A stretch of DNA of 64,000 bases, from NCBI RefSeq assembly GCF_001636845.1, contig NZ_LITT01000002.1, positions 1-64,000 on the forward strand, in the 5' to 3' direction. The stretch comes from Clostridium ljungdahlii. Its GTDB lineage: Bacteria; Bacillota; Clostridia; Clostridiales; Clostridiaceae. This document shows, in pieces, positions 52,861-62,762 of this stretch; position 1 is the stretch's first letter, and every line of letters starts with the position of its first letter. Made by a program: the position numbers and the translations under genes. The notes below the pieces were generated by a model. That model was not told the origin of the DNA. It ran no database searches and saw only the letters and a list, made by a program, of their open reading frames with translations.

Positions 52861-53424
52861 ATGAATAAATTAATTTGCAGCATCTGTGGTATGATTATAG
52901 ATGATAAAAATTATTTTTTCAATAAGGAGGCTTTTCTTATAAAAAACACTTCGGAAAATATAATGTTTTGCCCTTTTTGTGGAGCTCCTGTAAGATATTT
53001 AGTTGAAGATGAACATAAAATCAAAACTTCAGGACACAATTTGGATGAAGGGCATTTAAAAATAGTGAATAATGCATTTAAGCTGGAAGTATTTAATGGA
53101 GATTTTTATAAAGAAGCTTCAAAATTAGCTGAAGATTCAAAGATAAAAGATATGTTTAAGGCACTTTCTAGAATAGAGTATATGCATGCTTCAGTGCACA
53201 AGAAAATAGGAGGATTTACATCTGAACCTAATCTCAAAAAATTAGATTACTCTAAATACGCAAGTAATGATAAATTACTTGAAATGGCATGTAAAAGGGA
53301 AAAACATGCAGTGGAATACTATGAAAAGTATGCTAACCGTATGGAAGATAATAAAATTAGAGATGTATTTAATGTACTAGCATATGTAGAAAAAATACAT
53401 ATACAACTTACAGATAAAAAATAA
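52861..53424 (+). CDS. Ferritin-like/rubrerythrin-type protein with N-terminal zinc ribbon
   Basis: About 187 residues. Two CxxC pairs (CSICG near 6 and CPFCG near 39) form an N-terminal ribbon, the reverse of rubrerythrin, where rubredoxin is C-terminal. A four-helix bundle (~60-187) carries diiron-type ligands: EVFNGDFYKEASK, RIEYMHASVHKK (ExxH), CKREKHAVEYYEKY and YVEKIHIQ (ExxH). It may detoxify peroxide or store iron; this is inferred. ATG 52861 has AAAGGA nine bases upstream. Confidence 0.75.
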   Translation: MNKLICSICGMIIDDKNYFFNKEAFLIKNTSENIMFCPFCGAPVRYLVEDEHKIKTSGHNLDEGHLKIVNNAFKLEVFNGDFYKEASKLAEDSKIKDMFKALSRIEYMHASVHKKIGGFTSEPNLKKLDYSKYASNDKLLEMACKREKHAVEYYEKYANRMEDNKIRDVFNVLAYVEKIHIQLTDKK

Positions 53425-53458
53425 GCTAAAAATTCATAAGCCATATATTAAAATTAAA

Positions 53459-53499
53459 AGAACTCTGCATTTAGTTATTCATATGCAGGGTTCTTTTTT
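53459..53499 (+). terminator. Intrinsic terminator of the ferritin-like gene
   Basis: AGAACTCTGCAT pairs with ATGCAGGGTTCT (12 bp, one G-U), 12-base loop, then six T. Confidence 0.88.
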
Positions 53500-53544
53500 A
53501 ATATATATATTCTAGGATCTATAATTTTGAGGAGAGTAGTGTAT

Positions 53545-54852
53545 ATGAAAAAAATTATAAAAATTTTATTTACAATTACAGTTGTATTTGTGTTAACCTT
53601 TGTAATTGTAAATTATTTTTCTAAAACTCATTATAAAGTTGAAGTTCAAATGAAGGACAATACTCTAAGTTATGATTTAAAGTATTCCAGATTAAAAGGC
53701 GCAGTTGACTTTACAAAAGATGAAAAGCAAAATTATTACATAGCATATAGTAATAGAATACAGATTATAAAAGATAATGGGAAAAGTTATGACATATTGA
53801 AGAATTCAGATTTGAATATTCACAGCATGGACTATTATAAGGGAAATCTATATTATTCTTCAGGAGATAGTATATATTGCTATAATATGAATGAAGGTAA
53901 AAATACAATTTTAATAAAGGGATTGCCTAATTATGGTGATTATAAGGATAGCTTAGTAAAAGTAAGCAATGCATGCTTATATATTTCCGTAGGTTCTGCT
54001 ACTAATTCAGGTGTAGTAGGAAGTGATAATAAATGGGTAAATGGCAATCTTTATGCCCATGATATGAGCCCAGAGAATATAACTCTTGGGGGAATAAATT
54101 TTGGAAAGAGTAAGACAGGTGCTTTTCAAAGCTATAATACTAAAAGTATAAAAGGTCAAATAGTTCCAGCACATTTCCCAGGAAATGCTTGTATTATAAT
54201 ATATAATTTGGAAAGCGGAGCAAGTGATACTTTTGCTTGGGGAATAAGGAATGTTACAGGAATGGATTTTACAGACAGCAGTAAATTAATATGTGCTGTA
54301 GGGGGAATGGAAAATAGAGGCAGCAGGCCTGTTATTGGGGATACAGATTATATATATGAAGTAAAAAAGGGAAGGTGGTATGGATGGCCAGATTATAGTG
54401 GGGGAGATCCAGTTACTTCGCCTAAGTTTAAAAGTGTGAAGAACTCTCCGCTGCAATTTATACTGGACAATCACCCTACGACAAATCCACAAGCTCCTAT
54501 ATATCAGCATAAAACGGTAAGCAGTATTGGAACTCTTGCAGTGGATTCAAAAGGTGACTTAAACAATAGAAATTGTATATTTTTTTATGATAATATTGAT
54601 AATATAATATATAGCTTTCGAGGAACAGGTTTACCGGAGGAAAAAGTTAAATTTAGTGAAAGAACTAAAATTTCAAGTATAAAAATATATGATAAATCTT
54701 TATTATTACTTGACGGTAAAGAAGGTTATTTATATAGTATAAAAAGAGGTAAGCTTAAAAAGGTTTCAGAAATAAATAAAAATATTTATCCATACATACT
54801 TATGACAACAGTACTTGGAATAATATTAATTTTAAAAGTTCAAGGACGTTGA
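53545..54852 (+). CDS. Membrane-anchored beta-propeller protein (glucose/sorbosone dehydrogenase-like)
   Basis: 435 residues from ATG 53545 (GAGGAGAG upstream). Membrane helix at ~8-27, an extracytoplasmic body (~30-410), and a second hydrophobic helix at the end (~413-430). The body has beta-propeller repeats with signatures of the sorbosone dehydrogenase family: LVKVSNACLYISVGSATNSG, FAWGIRNVTGMDF, and KGRWYGWPDYSGGDPV. Whether it binds PQQ or oxidises a sugar is unknown; clostridial members are uncharacterised. Confidence 0.72.
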   Translation: MKKIIKILFTITVVFVLTFVIVNYFSKTHYKVEVQMKDNTLSYDLKYSRLKGAVDFTKDEKQNYYIAYSNRIQIIKDNGKSYDILKNSDLNIHSMDYYKGNLYYSSGDSIYCYNMNEGKNTILIKGLPNYGDYKDSLVKVSNACLYISVGSATNSGVVGSDNKWVNGNLYAHDMSPENITLGGINFGKSKTGAFQSYNTKSIKGQIVPAHFPGNACIIIYNLESGASDTFAWGIRNVTGMDFTDSSKLICAVGGMENRGSRPVIGDTDYIYEVKKGRWYGWPDYSGGDPVTSPKFKSVKNSPLQFILDNHPTTNPQAPIYQHKTVSSIGTLAVDSKGDLNNRNCIFFYDNIDNIIYSFRGTGLPEEKVKFSERTKISSIKIYDKSLLLLDGKEGYLYSIKRGKLKKVSEINKNIYPYILMTTVLGIILILKVQGR

Positions 54853-54892
54853 TTTAAGTATATATTTAAATTAAAGAGGAGATTGTAATTAG

Positions 54893-55597
54893 ATGAAACA
54901 AGAAATTGAAAAAACCTATGGAAGTGCTGTAAGAAAAATATTTTTCGCAGTTAACCCACTTAAGAAAAAAATTATGAAAACTAACTGTACTGTTCACAAG
55001 TTTATAATCATACGTGCTATTGAAATATTAAAAAATGATAATTATATGGAAGAGTATGAGTTTTTTAGAAAACATGTTAAAAGGTTAAATGCAGGAGTTA
55101 CATGGGCAGATCAGGACTTTAAAAGTTCAAATCATTTCTACCATGTGAGTAAAGGAAAAGGGTTATATGGATTTTCGGATGCACTTACAGAATGTGAGAA
55201 ATATTATGATAAGTCAATACAATTTCTAAAGAATAAAGAAGAGGAAAGAGCTCTATTTTATTTTGGTGCATCCTGCCACCTCATTCAAGATGTAACAGTC
55301 CCTCATCACGTAAATAACAAACTTTTGAGTAGTCATAGAAGATTTGAGCTGTGGATAATAGGAAGGCTTATGACAGATTATTCTTTTGTAGCTGAAGAGG
55401 GTGCTATAATATATGATAAAGTGGAAGACTTTGTAAAAAACAATGCAATAATGGCCAATAGTGTATATATGAAGAATATAAATATACAATCTAGAGAGGA
55501 AAGATATTCTAAAGTAGCTGCAACTATTATAAAAGAAGCTGAGAGAACCACAGCAGGCTTTATGATTAAATACTATTGTGAACTAAAAAAACTTTAA
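54893..55597 (+). CDS. Zinc-dependent phospholipase C-like protein, no signal peptide
   Basis: 234 residues resembling the alpha-helical zinc phospholipase C / alpha-toxin N-terminal domain. Likely zinc ligands: NCTVHKFIIIRAIEIL, GVTWADQDFKSSNHFYH, and FGASCHLIQDVTVPHHVNN (His, Asp and His-His). Unlike secreted toxins it has no signal peptide and no C-terminal lipid-binding C2-like domain. It may hydrolyse phospholipid-like phosphodiesters inside the cell or be exported in another way. This is a fold-based assignment. Confidence 0.75.
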   Translation: MKQEIEKTYGSAVRKIFFAVNPLKKKIMKTNCTVHKFIIIRAIEILKNDNYMEEYEFFRKHVKRLNAGVTWADQDFKSSNHFYHVSKGKGLYGFSDALTECEKYYDKSIQFLKNKEEERALFYFGASCHLIQDVTVPHHVNNKLLSSHRRFELWIIGRLMTDYSFVAEEGAIIYDKVEDFVKNNAIMANSVYMKNINIQSREERYSKVAATIIKEAERTTAGFMIKYYCELKKL

Positions 55598-55688
55598 TAT
55601 TTTTCCATAAAATGGAGGATTTTTTCCTGCTTTTACAGAACATATATAATAAAGATTTAACTCTGTTTATATATGTTGGTAAAGGATA

Positions 55689-56216
55689 GTGATTAAATTG
55701 AGTAAGAATATATTTATAAATATGGAAAAAGAAATATTCAAAGGAAATTTATTGGATATAGGTATGGATAATCAAGGCATAATTTATAATATATATAAGG
55801 AATTTAATGATAATGTAAACGTGGAATATGTAAGTGGAAAAGAAGAAGGCAAAAATATAAAAGAAGATTATTATAATAATTGTATATTATTATTTTCCTT
55901 TAATAAATTATGGGTAAAATTTAAAAAGAAAAATTTTATAAAAGATATATACAGCCATTTAGGAAAAAATGGGATTATCCATATATGGGATATTGATAAA
56001 GGGTATAGAAAAATCTTTAATGCAGATATAAAGATATTAATACCTGGAGGAAAACTGAGAAAAATAAAAATAAGGGATTTTAATATTTTAAAAGATAATT
56101 CTAAGGAAAGTACTATACGACTACTAGATAATTATTTTAAAATTTTAGAATGTAGAAATTCTGACGGACTTTATTATATAAAGGCTGAAAAGAAGAACTT
56201 GGTTTGTAAAAGCTAG
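55689..56216 (+). CDS. Methyltransferase-like protein, degenerate
   Basis: About 172-175 residues. A GTG at 55689 is only two bases from AAAGGA, so the TTG at 55698 is a better start. GNLLDIGMDNQGIIYNIY resembles motif I of class I SAM-dependent methyltransferases but lacks the full GxGxG. SHLGKNGIIHIWDIDKG resembles the later motif IV-VI region. The protein is short and probably a divergent or inactive member. It lies 31 bases before the radical SAM gene and may be co-transcribed with it. Confidence 0.55.
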   Translation: MIKLSKNIFINMEKEIFKGNLLDIGMDNQGIIYNIYKEFNDNVNVEYVSGKEEGKNIKEDYYNNCILLFSFNKLWVKFKKKNFIKDIYSHLGKNGIIHIWDIDKGYRKIFNADIKILIPGGKLRKIKIRDFNILKDNSKESTIRLLDNYFKILECRNSDGLYYIKAEKKNLVCKS

Positions 56217-56247
56217 GACAACTAAAAAAGGACGGGAGACTCATATT

Positions 56248-57960
56248 ATGAAGGTACTATTAGCAGCACTTAATTCAAAATTTATTCACAGCAATTTAGC
56301 AGTGAGATATTTAAAGGCTTATACAAAAAAACTCAATTATAATTGTACTATAAAGGAATTTACTATAAATGATAGAAGGGAAAAAGTATTAGAAGAAATT
56401 ATAGGGGAGAAACCAGATGTAGTGGCTTTCTCCTGTTACATATGGAATATAGAATACATAAAATCTTTAGCGGTACTCATTAAGCTTATAAATCCTAAAG
56501 TGGAAATTTTGTATGGGGGACCTGAGGTGTCTTATGATAGTGATAGCTTTTTAAAAAATATGCCAGGAGAGTATGTAATAGTAGGTGAAGGAGAAGAAAC
56601 TTATTATGAATTTGTAAAACTCAGGATTAAATATTTTGAGGCTTCAGGAAAAGTTGATAATAAAGAGTTTTTCTCAGAATTGAGAGATATAAAGGGTCTT
56701 TGCTTCAAACAAAATGGAAATGTAATTTTAAATGAACAAAGGCAGTCAATGGATATGAACAAGATAGTATTTCCCTATACAAAAGAAGATAATTTGAAAA
56801 ATAAAATTGTGTATTATGAAGCCAGCAGAGGATGTCCCTTTAAATGTAAATACTGCCTTTCTTCTGCGAGTTTTGAAGTAAGGTTTTTGAATATAGAGAG
56901 AGTAAAAAAAGAACTTAAATTTTTAATGGACAAGGATATAAAGCTAATAAAATTTGTAGATAGAACTTTTAATTGTAATTATGAATTTGCTATGGAAATT
57001 TGGAAATTTGTAATAAATGCAAATACAGATGCTACATTTCACTTTGAGATTTCTGCAGATGTTTTAAAAGATGAAGAAATAAAACTTCTTAATACAGCTC
57101 CTAAAGGAAGAATCCAACTTGAAGTAGGAGTACAAACTACAAATGATACTGTGCTAAATAATATAAATAGATATGTTAAATTTAATTATATATATGACAG
57201 GGTGAAGAAAGTTCAAAAGTATCACAACATAAATCAGCATCTTGATTTAATAGCAGGACTTCCTGGAGAAGATTTTGAATCCTTTAAAAAATCTTTTAAT
57301 GATGTATATTCTATAAAACCAGAGGCTCTTCAACTTGGATTTTTAAAGTTATTGAAAGGTTCATCTATGATAGAAGAAGTCTCCAAATGGGGAATGGTGT
57401 ATTCACCCTATGCCCCTTATGAGATATTAAAGACAGATAGTATAAGTTATGATGAAATTGTTATATTGAAAAGAATAGAGGAAGTCTTTGATAAATACTA
57501 TAATTCTGGCAAATTTAAAAATATACTAAATTATTTTGTACCTAAATTTAAAACAGCTTTTGATTTTTACTATAAACTTGGAAAGTTTTTTTATGATAAA
57601 GGATATTTAAATAAAAATATATCTTCATCAGATTACTATAAGGTATTTATAGAATTTGAAAATGAGTGTTTAAATGAAAAAAATATTGCATTAGAAGAGA
57701 TAATAAAGTATGATTACTTGAAATTTAATAAGAAAAAATGGCTTCCAGATTTTTTAATGAGAGAAAGAAATAAAGAAGAAGAAAAATCTATAAAAACTAA
57801 AATTAAGGATGGACTCATAGAGGTATCCGAAAAATATCATATAGAAAAGTTTTTTATAAATATACAAAGATTTTTAAATGATTCTGTATTGGAGAAAAAG
57901 GAAGGGTATGTAATATTTGATATTGAAAATGATAAAGAGATATATTTATTTCACAAATAA
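56248..57960 (+). CDS. B12-binding-domain radical SAM protein with DUF4080-type C-terminus
   Basis: 570 residues. The N-terminal Rossmann domain (~1-140) is of the cobalamin-binding type (KPDVVAFSCYIWNIEYI, EILYGGPEVSYD, VGEGEETYYEF), but no DxHxxG base-off His motif is seen. Radical SAM core: ASRGCPFKCKYC with CX3CX2C (~192-203), FVDRTFNCN, and GRIQLEVGVQTTND. The C-terminal ~200 residues match the DUF4080 type. The substrate is unknown; tRNA, lipid or peptide methylation or rearrangement are all possible. It would be a consumer of corrinoid if the domain truly binds it. Confidence 0.82.
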   Translation: MKVLLAALNSKFIHSNLAVRYLKAYTKKLNYNCTIKEFTINDRREKVLEEIIGEKPDVVAFSCYIWNIEYIKSLAVLIKLINPKVEILYGGPEVSYDSDSFLKNMPGEYVIVGEGEETYYEFVKLRIKYFEASGKVDNKEFFSELRDIKGLCFKQNGNVILNEQRQSMDMNKIVFPYTKEDNLKNKIVYYEASRGCPFKCKYCLSSASFEVRFLNIERVKKELKFLMDKDIKLIKFVDRTFNCNYEFAMEIWKFVINANTDATFHFEISADVLKDEEIKLLNTAPKGRIQLEVGVQTTNDTVLNNINRYVKFNYIYDRVKKVQKYHNINQHLDLIAGLPGEDFESFKKSFNDVYSIKPEALQLGFLKLLKGSSMIEEVSKWGMVYSPYAPYEILKTDSISYDEIVILKRIEEVFDKYYNSGKFKNILNYFVPKFKTAFDFYYKLGKFFYDKGYLNKNISSSDYYKVFIEFENECLNEKNIALEEIIKYDYLKFNKKKWLPDFLMRERNKEEEKSIKTKIKDGLIEVSEKYHIEKFFINIQRFLNDSVLEKKEGYVIFDIENDKEIYLFHK

Positions 57961-57985
57961 ATATATCTAAAAAGGAGTCGGTATT

Positions 57986-58294
57986 TTGAATATAACTATT
58001 GAAAATAAAGCATTAAGTTATGCAAAGGAAAAAGAAGGGGATTTTGTAGTAAGGAGCATTTCTGCATCAGGAGGATGTTTTTCTATGGATGTAAGGGAAA
58101 TAACTGTAGAACTTATAAAAGATTTTAAAGTAAATGAAAAGATATTTAACAGTTACAGTTATAAAGAAATAAATATATTTATAGAAAAAGGTCTGGAAAT
58201 AAAAGATGATGAGGTACTTATATATCAAAAAGCCAAATTACCTTTTATAGGAGAAAGATTTGGAAGCAAAGGGGTCTCTGTAAGGTACCTTTAA
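57986..58294 (+). CDS. Small HesB/IscA-like protein, function uncertain
   Basis: 102 residues from a TTG at 57986 (AAAAAGGAG nine bases upstream). The pattern of beta strands with SASGGCFSMDV near 26-36 recalls HesB/IscA-like or the clostridial single-Cys/Se-motif small proteins, but the two C-terminal Cys of IscA are absent. The C-terminal FGSKGVSVRYL is strand-like. It lies 25 bases after the radical SAM gene. I do not assign a function. Confidence 0.5.
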   Translation: MNITIENKALSYAKEKEGDFVVRSISASGGCFSMDVREITVELIKDFKVNEKIFNSYSYKEINIFIEKGLEIKDDEVLIYQKAKLPFIGERFGSKGVSVRYL

Positions 58295-58328
58295 GGGTTT
58301 TAAACGAAAAATAAACTTAATCTATTAA

Positions 58329-58385
58329 CTCAACTTTCGCACATACAAAATCTTGACTTAATATAAAAATATTGCGAAAGTTGAG
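58329..58385. repeat. 57-bp palindromic repeat (same family as 46.69 kb)
   Basis: Perfect 13-bp terminal arms CTCAACTTTCGCA and TGCGAAAGTTGAG around a 31-base centre. The uninterrupted form of the element at 46685. It lies between two convergent genes and could also act as a terminator. Confidence 0.7.
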
Positions 58386-58418
58386 CTCTCAATTTTTGAT
58401 TAGGTCTTAAGGGTTTAA

Positions 58419-58889
58419 TTAGAACTCATCTACTTTGTATATTTTCTTTGCTTTATCTGTATATAAAACACCATCTAGATGATCTATTTCATGACAAAAA
58501 GCTCTGGCAAATAGTCCTTCTGCATTGTATCTAACTCCATTTCCATTTGCATCTTCACCTACTACAATTACTTTTTTAGGTCTAACTACAATGCCCTCAT
58601 GACCATTATAACTTAGGCAGCCTTCTGGACCTTCATTTCTACCCATTTTTTTTACTATTTTAGGGTTTATTAAGACTACAGGATTGGTATTTTCTTTTCC
58701 CAAATCAATAAATATTATTCTCTTGAGAATCCCTATCTGTGGGGCAGATAATCCAACTCCAGAACTAGCATATAAAGTATCCTTTAAATCTTGTACAATA
58801 CCTAAAGTTTCTTCATCTATATTTTTGACTTTTCTGCTGACTTTCCTAAGTAATTTATCGCCAAACTTCAATATTTCTCTTACGGCCAA
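58419..58889 (-). CDS. def: Peptide deformylase
   Basis: 156 residues with all three signatures: GVGLSAPQIG (~40), EGCLS with metal-binding Cys (~93), and HEIDHLDG with two His and catalytic Glu (~134). It removes the N-formyl group from nascent proteins using Fe2+. Typical length. An AGGAGG ribosome binding site lies upstream on the reverse strand. No fmt or other partner is adjacent. Confidence 0.95.
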   Translation of the reverse strand: MAVREILKFGDKLLRKVSRKVKNIDEETLGIVQDLKDTLYASSGVGLSAPQIGILKRIIFIDLGKENTNPVVLINPKIVKKMGRNEGPEGCLSYNGHEGIVVRPKKVIVVGEDANGNGVRYNAEGLFARAFCHEIDHLDGVLYTDKAKKIYKVDEF

Positions 58890-58994
58890 ATGTATTACCT
58901 CCTCTAAGTAAGTATATTTAAATTATACAGTTATTTGCTTAAACAATCAATAAAGGAAATTTTTGGATAAGGCATAAAGTAAGGTCTTCTTATC

Positions 58995-59023
58995 TTGACA
59001 TATGGTGTTATTAAATATAAAAT
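58995..59023 (+). promoter_or_regulatory. Promoter of the helD gene
   Basis: TTGACA (58995-59000), a 17-base spacer and TAAAAT (59018-59023). Confidence 0.6.
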
Positions 59024-59090
59024 TTACTTTTGTACTTGTATATTTATTGTAAAAACTATAGACTTCTATAGTATATGGGAGGGAAGAGAT

Positions 59091-61388
59091 ATGGCTATAA
59101 ATGTTATGGATATGGAAAATGAAAAAGGACATTTAGAAGAAACCTTGAATTGGATAGATACTCAGATTAAAAACGTAAATTCGGAAGATGAAAAGTTAAA
59201 AATAATTATAGATGGACTTAGAAAACAATCTAGAGGTAAATATAATGAAGAATTGGAAACAAAAGAAAAGTTATATAATATAACTCATAAGAATCTTGAA
59301 AAATATATTGAAAGTAAGAATAAACCTTATTTTGGAAGAGTAGATTTTAGAGAATACAAGGGAGAAGAAGAGACTTTCTATATAGGAAAATTTGGACTTG
59401 GAGATATGGAAAAAGGCGATGAAAAGGTAATTGACTGGAGGGCTCCTCTAGCAGATCTTTATTATAGTGGAGTTTCAGGAGAAACTTTTTATAGATCTCC
59501 TCAAGGTATAATAAATGGAGAACTTAATCTAAAGAGAAAATTCTTGATTGAAGATGGAAAATTAAAGGATGCTTTTGATGAAGGAATAAATGAAATAATA
59601 CTTCAGTCTGCGGATGAAAGTGAAAATGTCTTAGTAGATGAATTTTTAAAAATAAATTTGGAACAAAGTGCAAATAGTAAACTTAAGGATGTAGTTGCTA
59701 CCATACAAAAGGAGCAAAACAATATAATAAGAACTGAAAAAAATATTTCACTTGTAGTTCAAGGATCTGCAGGTTCTGGAAAAACTACAGTAGCACTTCA
59801 TAGGCTTGCCTACCTACTTTATAGATATAAAGGTAAAATTCAAGGGGAAGATATTGTAGTTGTAGCCCCTAATAAGTTGTTTTTAAATTATATTTCAGAT
59901 GTACTTCCAAATTTAGGCATAGAAAAAGTCAAACAGGTAACCTTTGAAAAAATGTGCTGCCAGATGTTGAATTTAAAAAGCAAAGTATATACTAAAGATA
60001 AAAAGCTGTCCAGCATAATAGAAAGTAAAAAATACAGTGGGGTAGAAAACACACTTGAATCCAGTCGTGTTAAGGGAAGCATTTTATATAAAAATTTAAT
60101 TGATAGGTATATAGAATATATAGAAGAAAGAGATGTAAATATTGATGATATAAAGATAGATAATTATATCCTGTTTAATAAAGAAGAAATATGTAGATTG
60201 TATTCAAGTGATATGAAACATTTGCCTATAAATAATAGGAAGCACGAGATAAAGAGGTATTTTCTGCTGAAGATAGATGATAAGATAAATAAAATAATGG
60301 ACAAAATAGATTTCTATTATGAATATATGATTGCAAGACTAAAGAAAAGTATGGAGGATGGTCCAGATAGGAGAAAGGCACTCACAATTGTATACAATGA
60401 AAGAGATAAAAAGAAAGAAGACACTAAAAATAGGGCAATACAGGCTTTCGAATGTTATTTTAATAAATGGAGTGAGATTGATACAGAAAATCTCTATGAA
60501 GAGTTTTTAAATGACAAAGAAGTATTTGATAGAATTATAAAGGGAAATATTTCGAACAACACATGGAATAATATAAGACAGGAAGTAAAGGAAAATAGAG
60601 AAAAAAAAGTAATAGATAGTGATGATTTGGCTCCTCTTTGCTACTTGAAATTTAAAATAGAAGGAGTTTCTAAAAAGTTTAAATATAAGCACATTGTAGT
60701 GGATGAGGCACAGGATTATAGTGCTTTTCAGATGACCATTTTAAAGGAAATTAGCATAAATGATTCCATGACTATAGTTGGAGATTTAGGACAGGGTATA
60801 TACTATTATAAAGGAATAACTAGTTGGAAAGATTTAATAGAAGATGTATTTGATTCTAATGCAAAATATACTCAACTTGAACACAGTTATCGTTCTACGA
60901 TGGAAATAATAAAATTTGCAAATAAGGTTCTTAAGCTTCAGCAAAACAATCTAAAACCTGCAGTACCAGTGCTCAGGCATGGTAAAGTACCACAAGTAAT
61001 AGAATTTAAAAACAATAGAGAATTTGGTGATGCTTTAGATAGAATTGTAGAGGAAGTTTACAGTGTGGGCAAGAAAAGCATAGCTGTTATAGGTAAAACC
61101 TATGATCAGTGTAAGAAAATCAGAGAGTATTTAAAAAAGTACAGTTCTTATAATTGGAGTCTGGTAAGGGAAAATGACAATAAGTTAAGTCTTGAAAACA
61201 TAATAATTCCATCTTATATGACAAAGGGATTGGAGTTTGACTGCAGTGTAATTTACAATTGCAGCGAAGAAAATTATGGTGAAAATGAACTTGATAGAAA
61301 GATATTATATGTAGTTCTTACAAGGGCACTTCATATGGAATATATATTTTATTCAGGTAAAAAGTCTAAACTTATTAAGAATATTTAG
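59091..61388 (+). CDS. helD: HelD-type RNA polymerase-recycling helicase/ATPase
   Basis: About 765 residues from ATG 59091 (GGGAGG upstream; the longer frame starting at 58995 begins inside the promoter). An N-terminal coiled arm (~5-80) is followed by the HelD-specific segment YFGRVDFREYKGEEETFYIGK and VIDWRAPLADLYYSG. The UvrD-like ATPase has Walker A VVQGSAGSGKTTVALHRL (~225), Walker B HIVVDEAQDYSAFQ (~535), and motif III VGDLGQGIYYY. HelD removes RNA polymerase from DNA and is linked to rifamycin tolerance in some Firmicutes and actinobacteria. Confidence 0.88.
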   Translation: MAINVMDMENEKGHLEETLNWIDTQIKNVNSEDEKLKIIIDGLRKQSRGKYNEELETKEKLYNITHKNLEKYIESKNKPYFGRVDFREYKGEEETFYIGKFGLGDMEKGDEKVIDWRAPLADLYYSGVSGETFYRSPQGIINGELNLKRKFLIEDGKLKDAFDEGINEIILQSADESENVLVDEFLKINLEQSANSKLKDVVATIQKEQNNIIRTEKNISLVVQGSAGSGKTTVALHRLAYLLYRYKGKIQGEDIVVVAPNKLFLNYISDVLPNLGIEKVKQVTFEKMCCQMLNLKSKVYTKDKKLSSIIESKKYSGVENTLESSRVKGSILYKNLIDRYIEYIEERDVNIDDIKIDNYILFNKEEICRLYSSDMKHLPINNRKHEIKRYFLLKIDDKINKIMDKIDFYYEYMIARLKKSMEDGPDRRKALTIVYNERDKKKEDTKNRAIQAFECYFNKWSEIDTENLYEEFLNDKEVFDRIIKGNISNNTWNNIRQEVKENREKKVIDSDDLAPLCYLKFKIEGVSKKFKYKHIVVDEAQDYSAFQMTILKEISINDSMTIVGDLGQGIYYYKGITSWKDLIEDVFDSNAKYTQLEHSYRSTMEIIKFANKVLKLQQNNLKPAVPVLRHGKVPQVIEFKNNREFGDALDRIVEEVYSVGKKSIAVIGKTYDQCKKIREYLKKYSSYNWSLVRENDNKLSLENIIIPSYMTKGLEFDCSVIYNCSEENYGENELDRKILYVVLTRALHMEYIFYSGKKSKLIKNI

Positions 61389-61550
61389 TTATAATTTCAA
61401 TTTCGTCAATACAACACTATGTATAAGTTAAGATTAAAACAATAATTATTATTACCAAATATTTAGTTTTACATTTTTAAAATTATGTGATAGAATATTA
61501 ATAGTTAGATAAAATATAAATGTATTCATATTAAAAAAATAGGATGGTGA

Positions 61551-62726
61551 ATGACTATGGAAAATGTAAAATTAAAAGAAAATATTTATTGGATTGGTGT
61601 AAAAGATCCTGAACTTAAAGTTTTTGACATAATAATGAATACTAAAGAAGGAAGCACTTATAATTCTTATTTAATTGATGATGAAAAAGTAGCAGTAATA
61701 GATACTGTAAAGGATAAAGGTGTTTTCTTTGAAAAATATGTATCAAATATAAAAGGTATAATAGGTAAAAGGAATATTGACTACATAATAGTACAGCATA
61801 CAGAACTTGATCATAGTGGATCACTTGCAAAGCTCATTGACTTATATCCTGAAGCTGTTGTAGTAGGTACTAAAGCAGCCTTGATGTATTTAAAGGATAT
61901 AACAAATAAAGAATTTAAGAGCATGGAAGCCCCAAAGGAATTGAGTCTTGGAAAGACTAATTTGCAATTTATAAAGTCACCAAATTTACACTGGCCTGAT
62001 ACAATGTTTACTTATATACAAAATAAGAAAGTATTATTTACCTGTGATTTTCTAGGATGTCACTATTGCCCTAAAGGTTCAATTACTGATAATTCAGCTG
62101 ATTATGATCATGAGATGAAGTATTATTTTGATGTAATAATGGGACCATTTAAAAAATTTGTACTTATGGGACTTGATAAAATTAAGAATTTAGATTTTGA
62201 TATGGTATGCCCAAGCCATGGACCTGTCCATATAGATGATATAAAGAAATCTATTGAATCCTATAGAAAGTGGGCTCTTACAGAATCTAAAGAAAAAAAT
62301 GTTCAAATATTTTATATATCAGCTTATGGAAATACAGAAAAAGTTGCCAGATATATAGAAAATGTAATTAATTCAAGGGGAATAAAGGCTGAAGCACATG
62401 AAATAACTTCTATTCCTATGGAACAGGCTATTTCTCTCATTGAAGGAGCTTCAGGTATATTAGTTGGATCACCTACTATAAATCAGGATGCAGTGAAACC
62501 TGCATGGGATATGCTTTCACTTGTATGTGCTATAACAAATAGAGGAAAGGCAGCTGGTGCATTTGGTTCTTATGGATGGAGCGGTGAAGGTGTACCTATG
62601 CTCACAGAGAGATTAAAGTCATTGAAATTTAAGGTAGCTAGTGGCTTTAGATTCAAATTTGTACCTAATGAGAAAAAGCTAAAAGAAGCAGACGAGTTTA
62701 TAAATGAATTTTTAAATTTACTTTAA
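61551..62726 (+). CDS. fprA: A-type flavodiiron protein FprA (O2/NO reductase)
   Basis: 391 residues. The metallo-beta-lactamase diiron domain has [11 protein letters not shown] (HxExDH, ~80-90), [11 protein letters not shown], and DFLGCHYC. The C-terminal flavodoxin domain (~255-391) has the FMN loop [14 protein letters not shown]. It reduces O2 to water (or NO), protecting the anaerobe, with electrons from rubredoxin or a reductase not found here. ATG 61551 and 61557 are both possible; AGGATGG precedes them. Confidence 0.93.
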   Translation: MTMENVKLKENIYWIGVKDPELKVFDIIMNTKEGSTYNSYLIDDEKVAVIDTVKDKGVFFEKYVSNIKGIIGKRNIDYIIVQHTELDHSGSLAKLIDLYPEAVVVGTKAALMYLKDITNKEFKSMEAPKELSLGKTNLQFIKSPNLHWPDTMFTYIQNKKVLFTCDFLGCHYCPKGSITDNSADYDHEMKYYFDVIMGPFKKFVLMGLDKIKNLDFDMVCPSHGPVHIDDIKKSIESYRKWALTESKEKNVQIFYISAYGNTEKVARYIENVINSRGIKAEAHEITSIPMEQAISLIEGASGILVGSPTINQDAVKPAWDMLSLVCAITNRGKAAGAFGSYGWSGEGVPMLTERLKSLKFKVASGFRFKFVPNEKKLKEADEFINEFLNLL

Positions 62727-62762
62727 AATAAGGAAGGGCATATGTCCCTTCCTTATTTTAAA
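62722..62762. terminator. Bidirectional terminator between fprA and arginase genes
   Basis: A 17-bp perfect inverted repeat (62722-62738 with 62746-62762) and a 7-base loop, with A/T runs on both sides. It overlaps the stop codons of both convergent genes. Confidence 0.88.
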
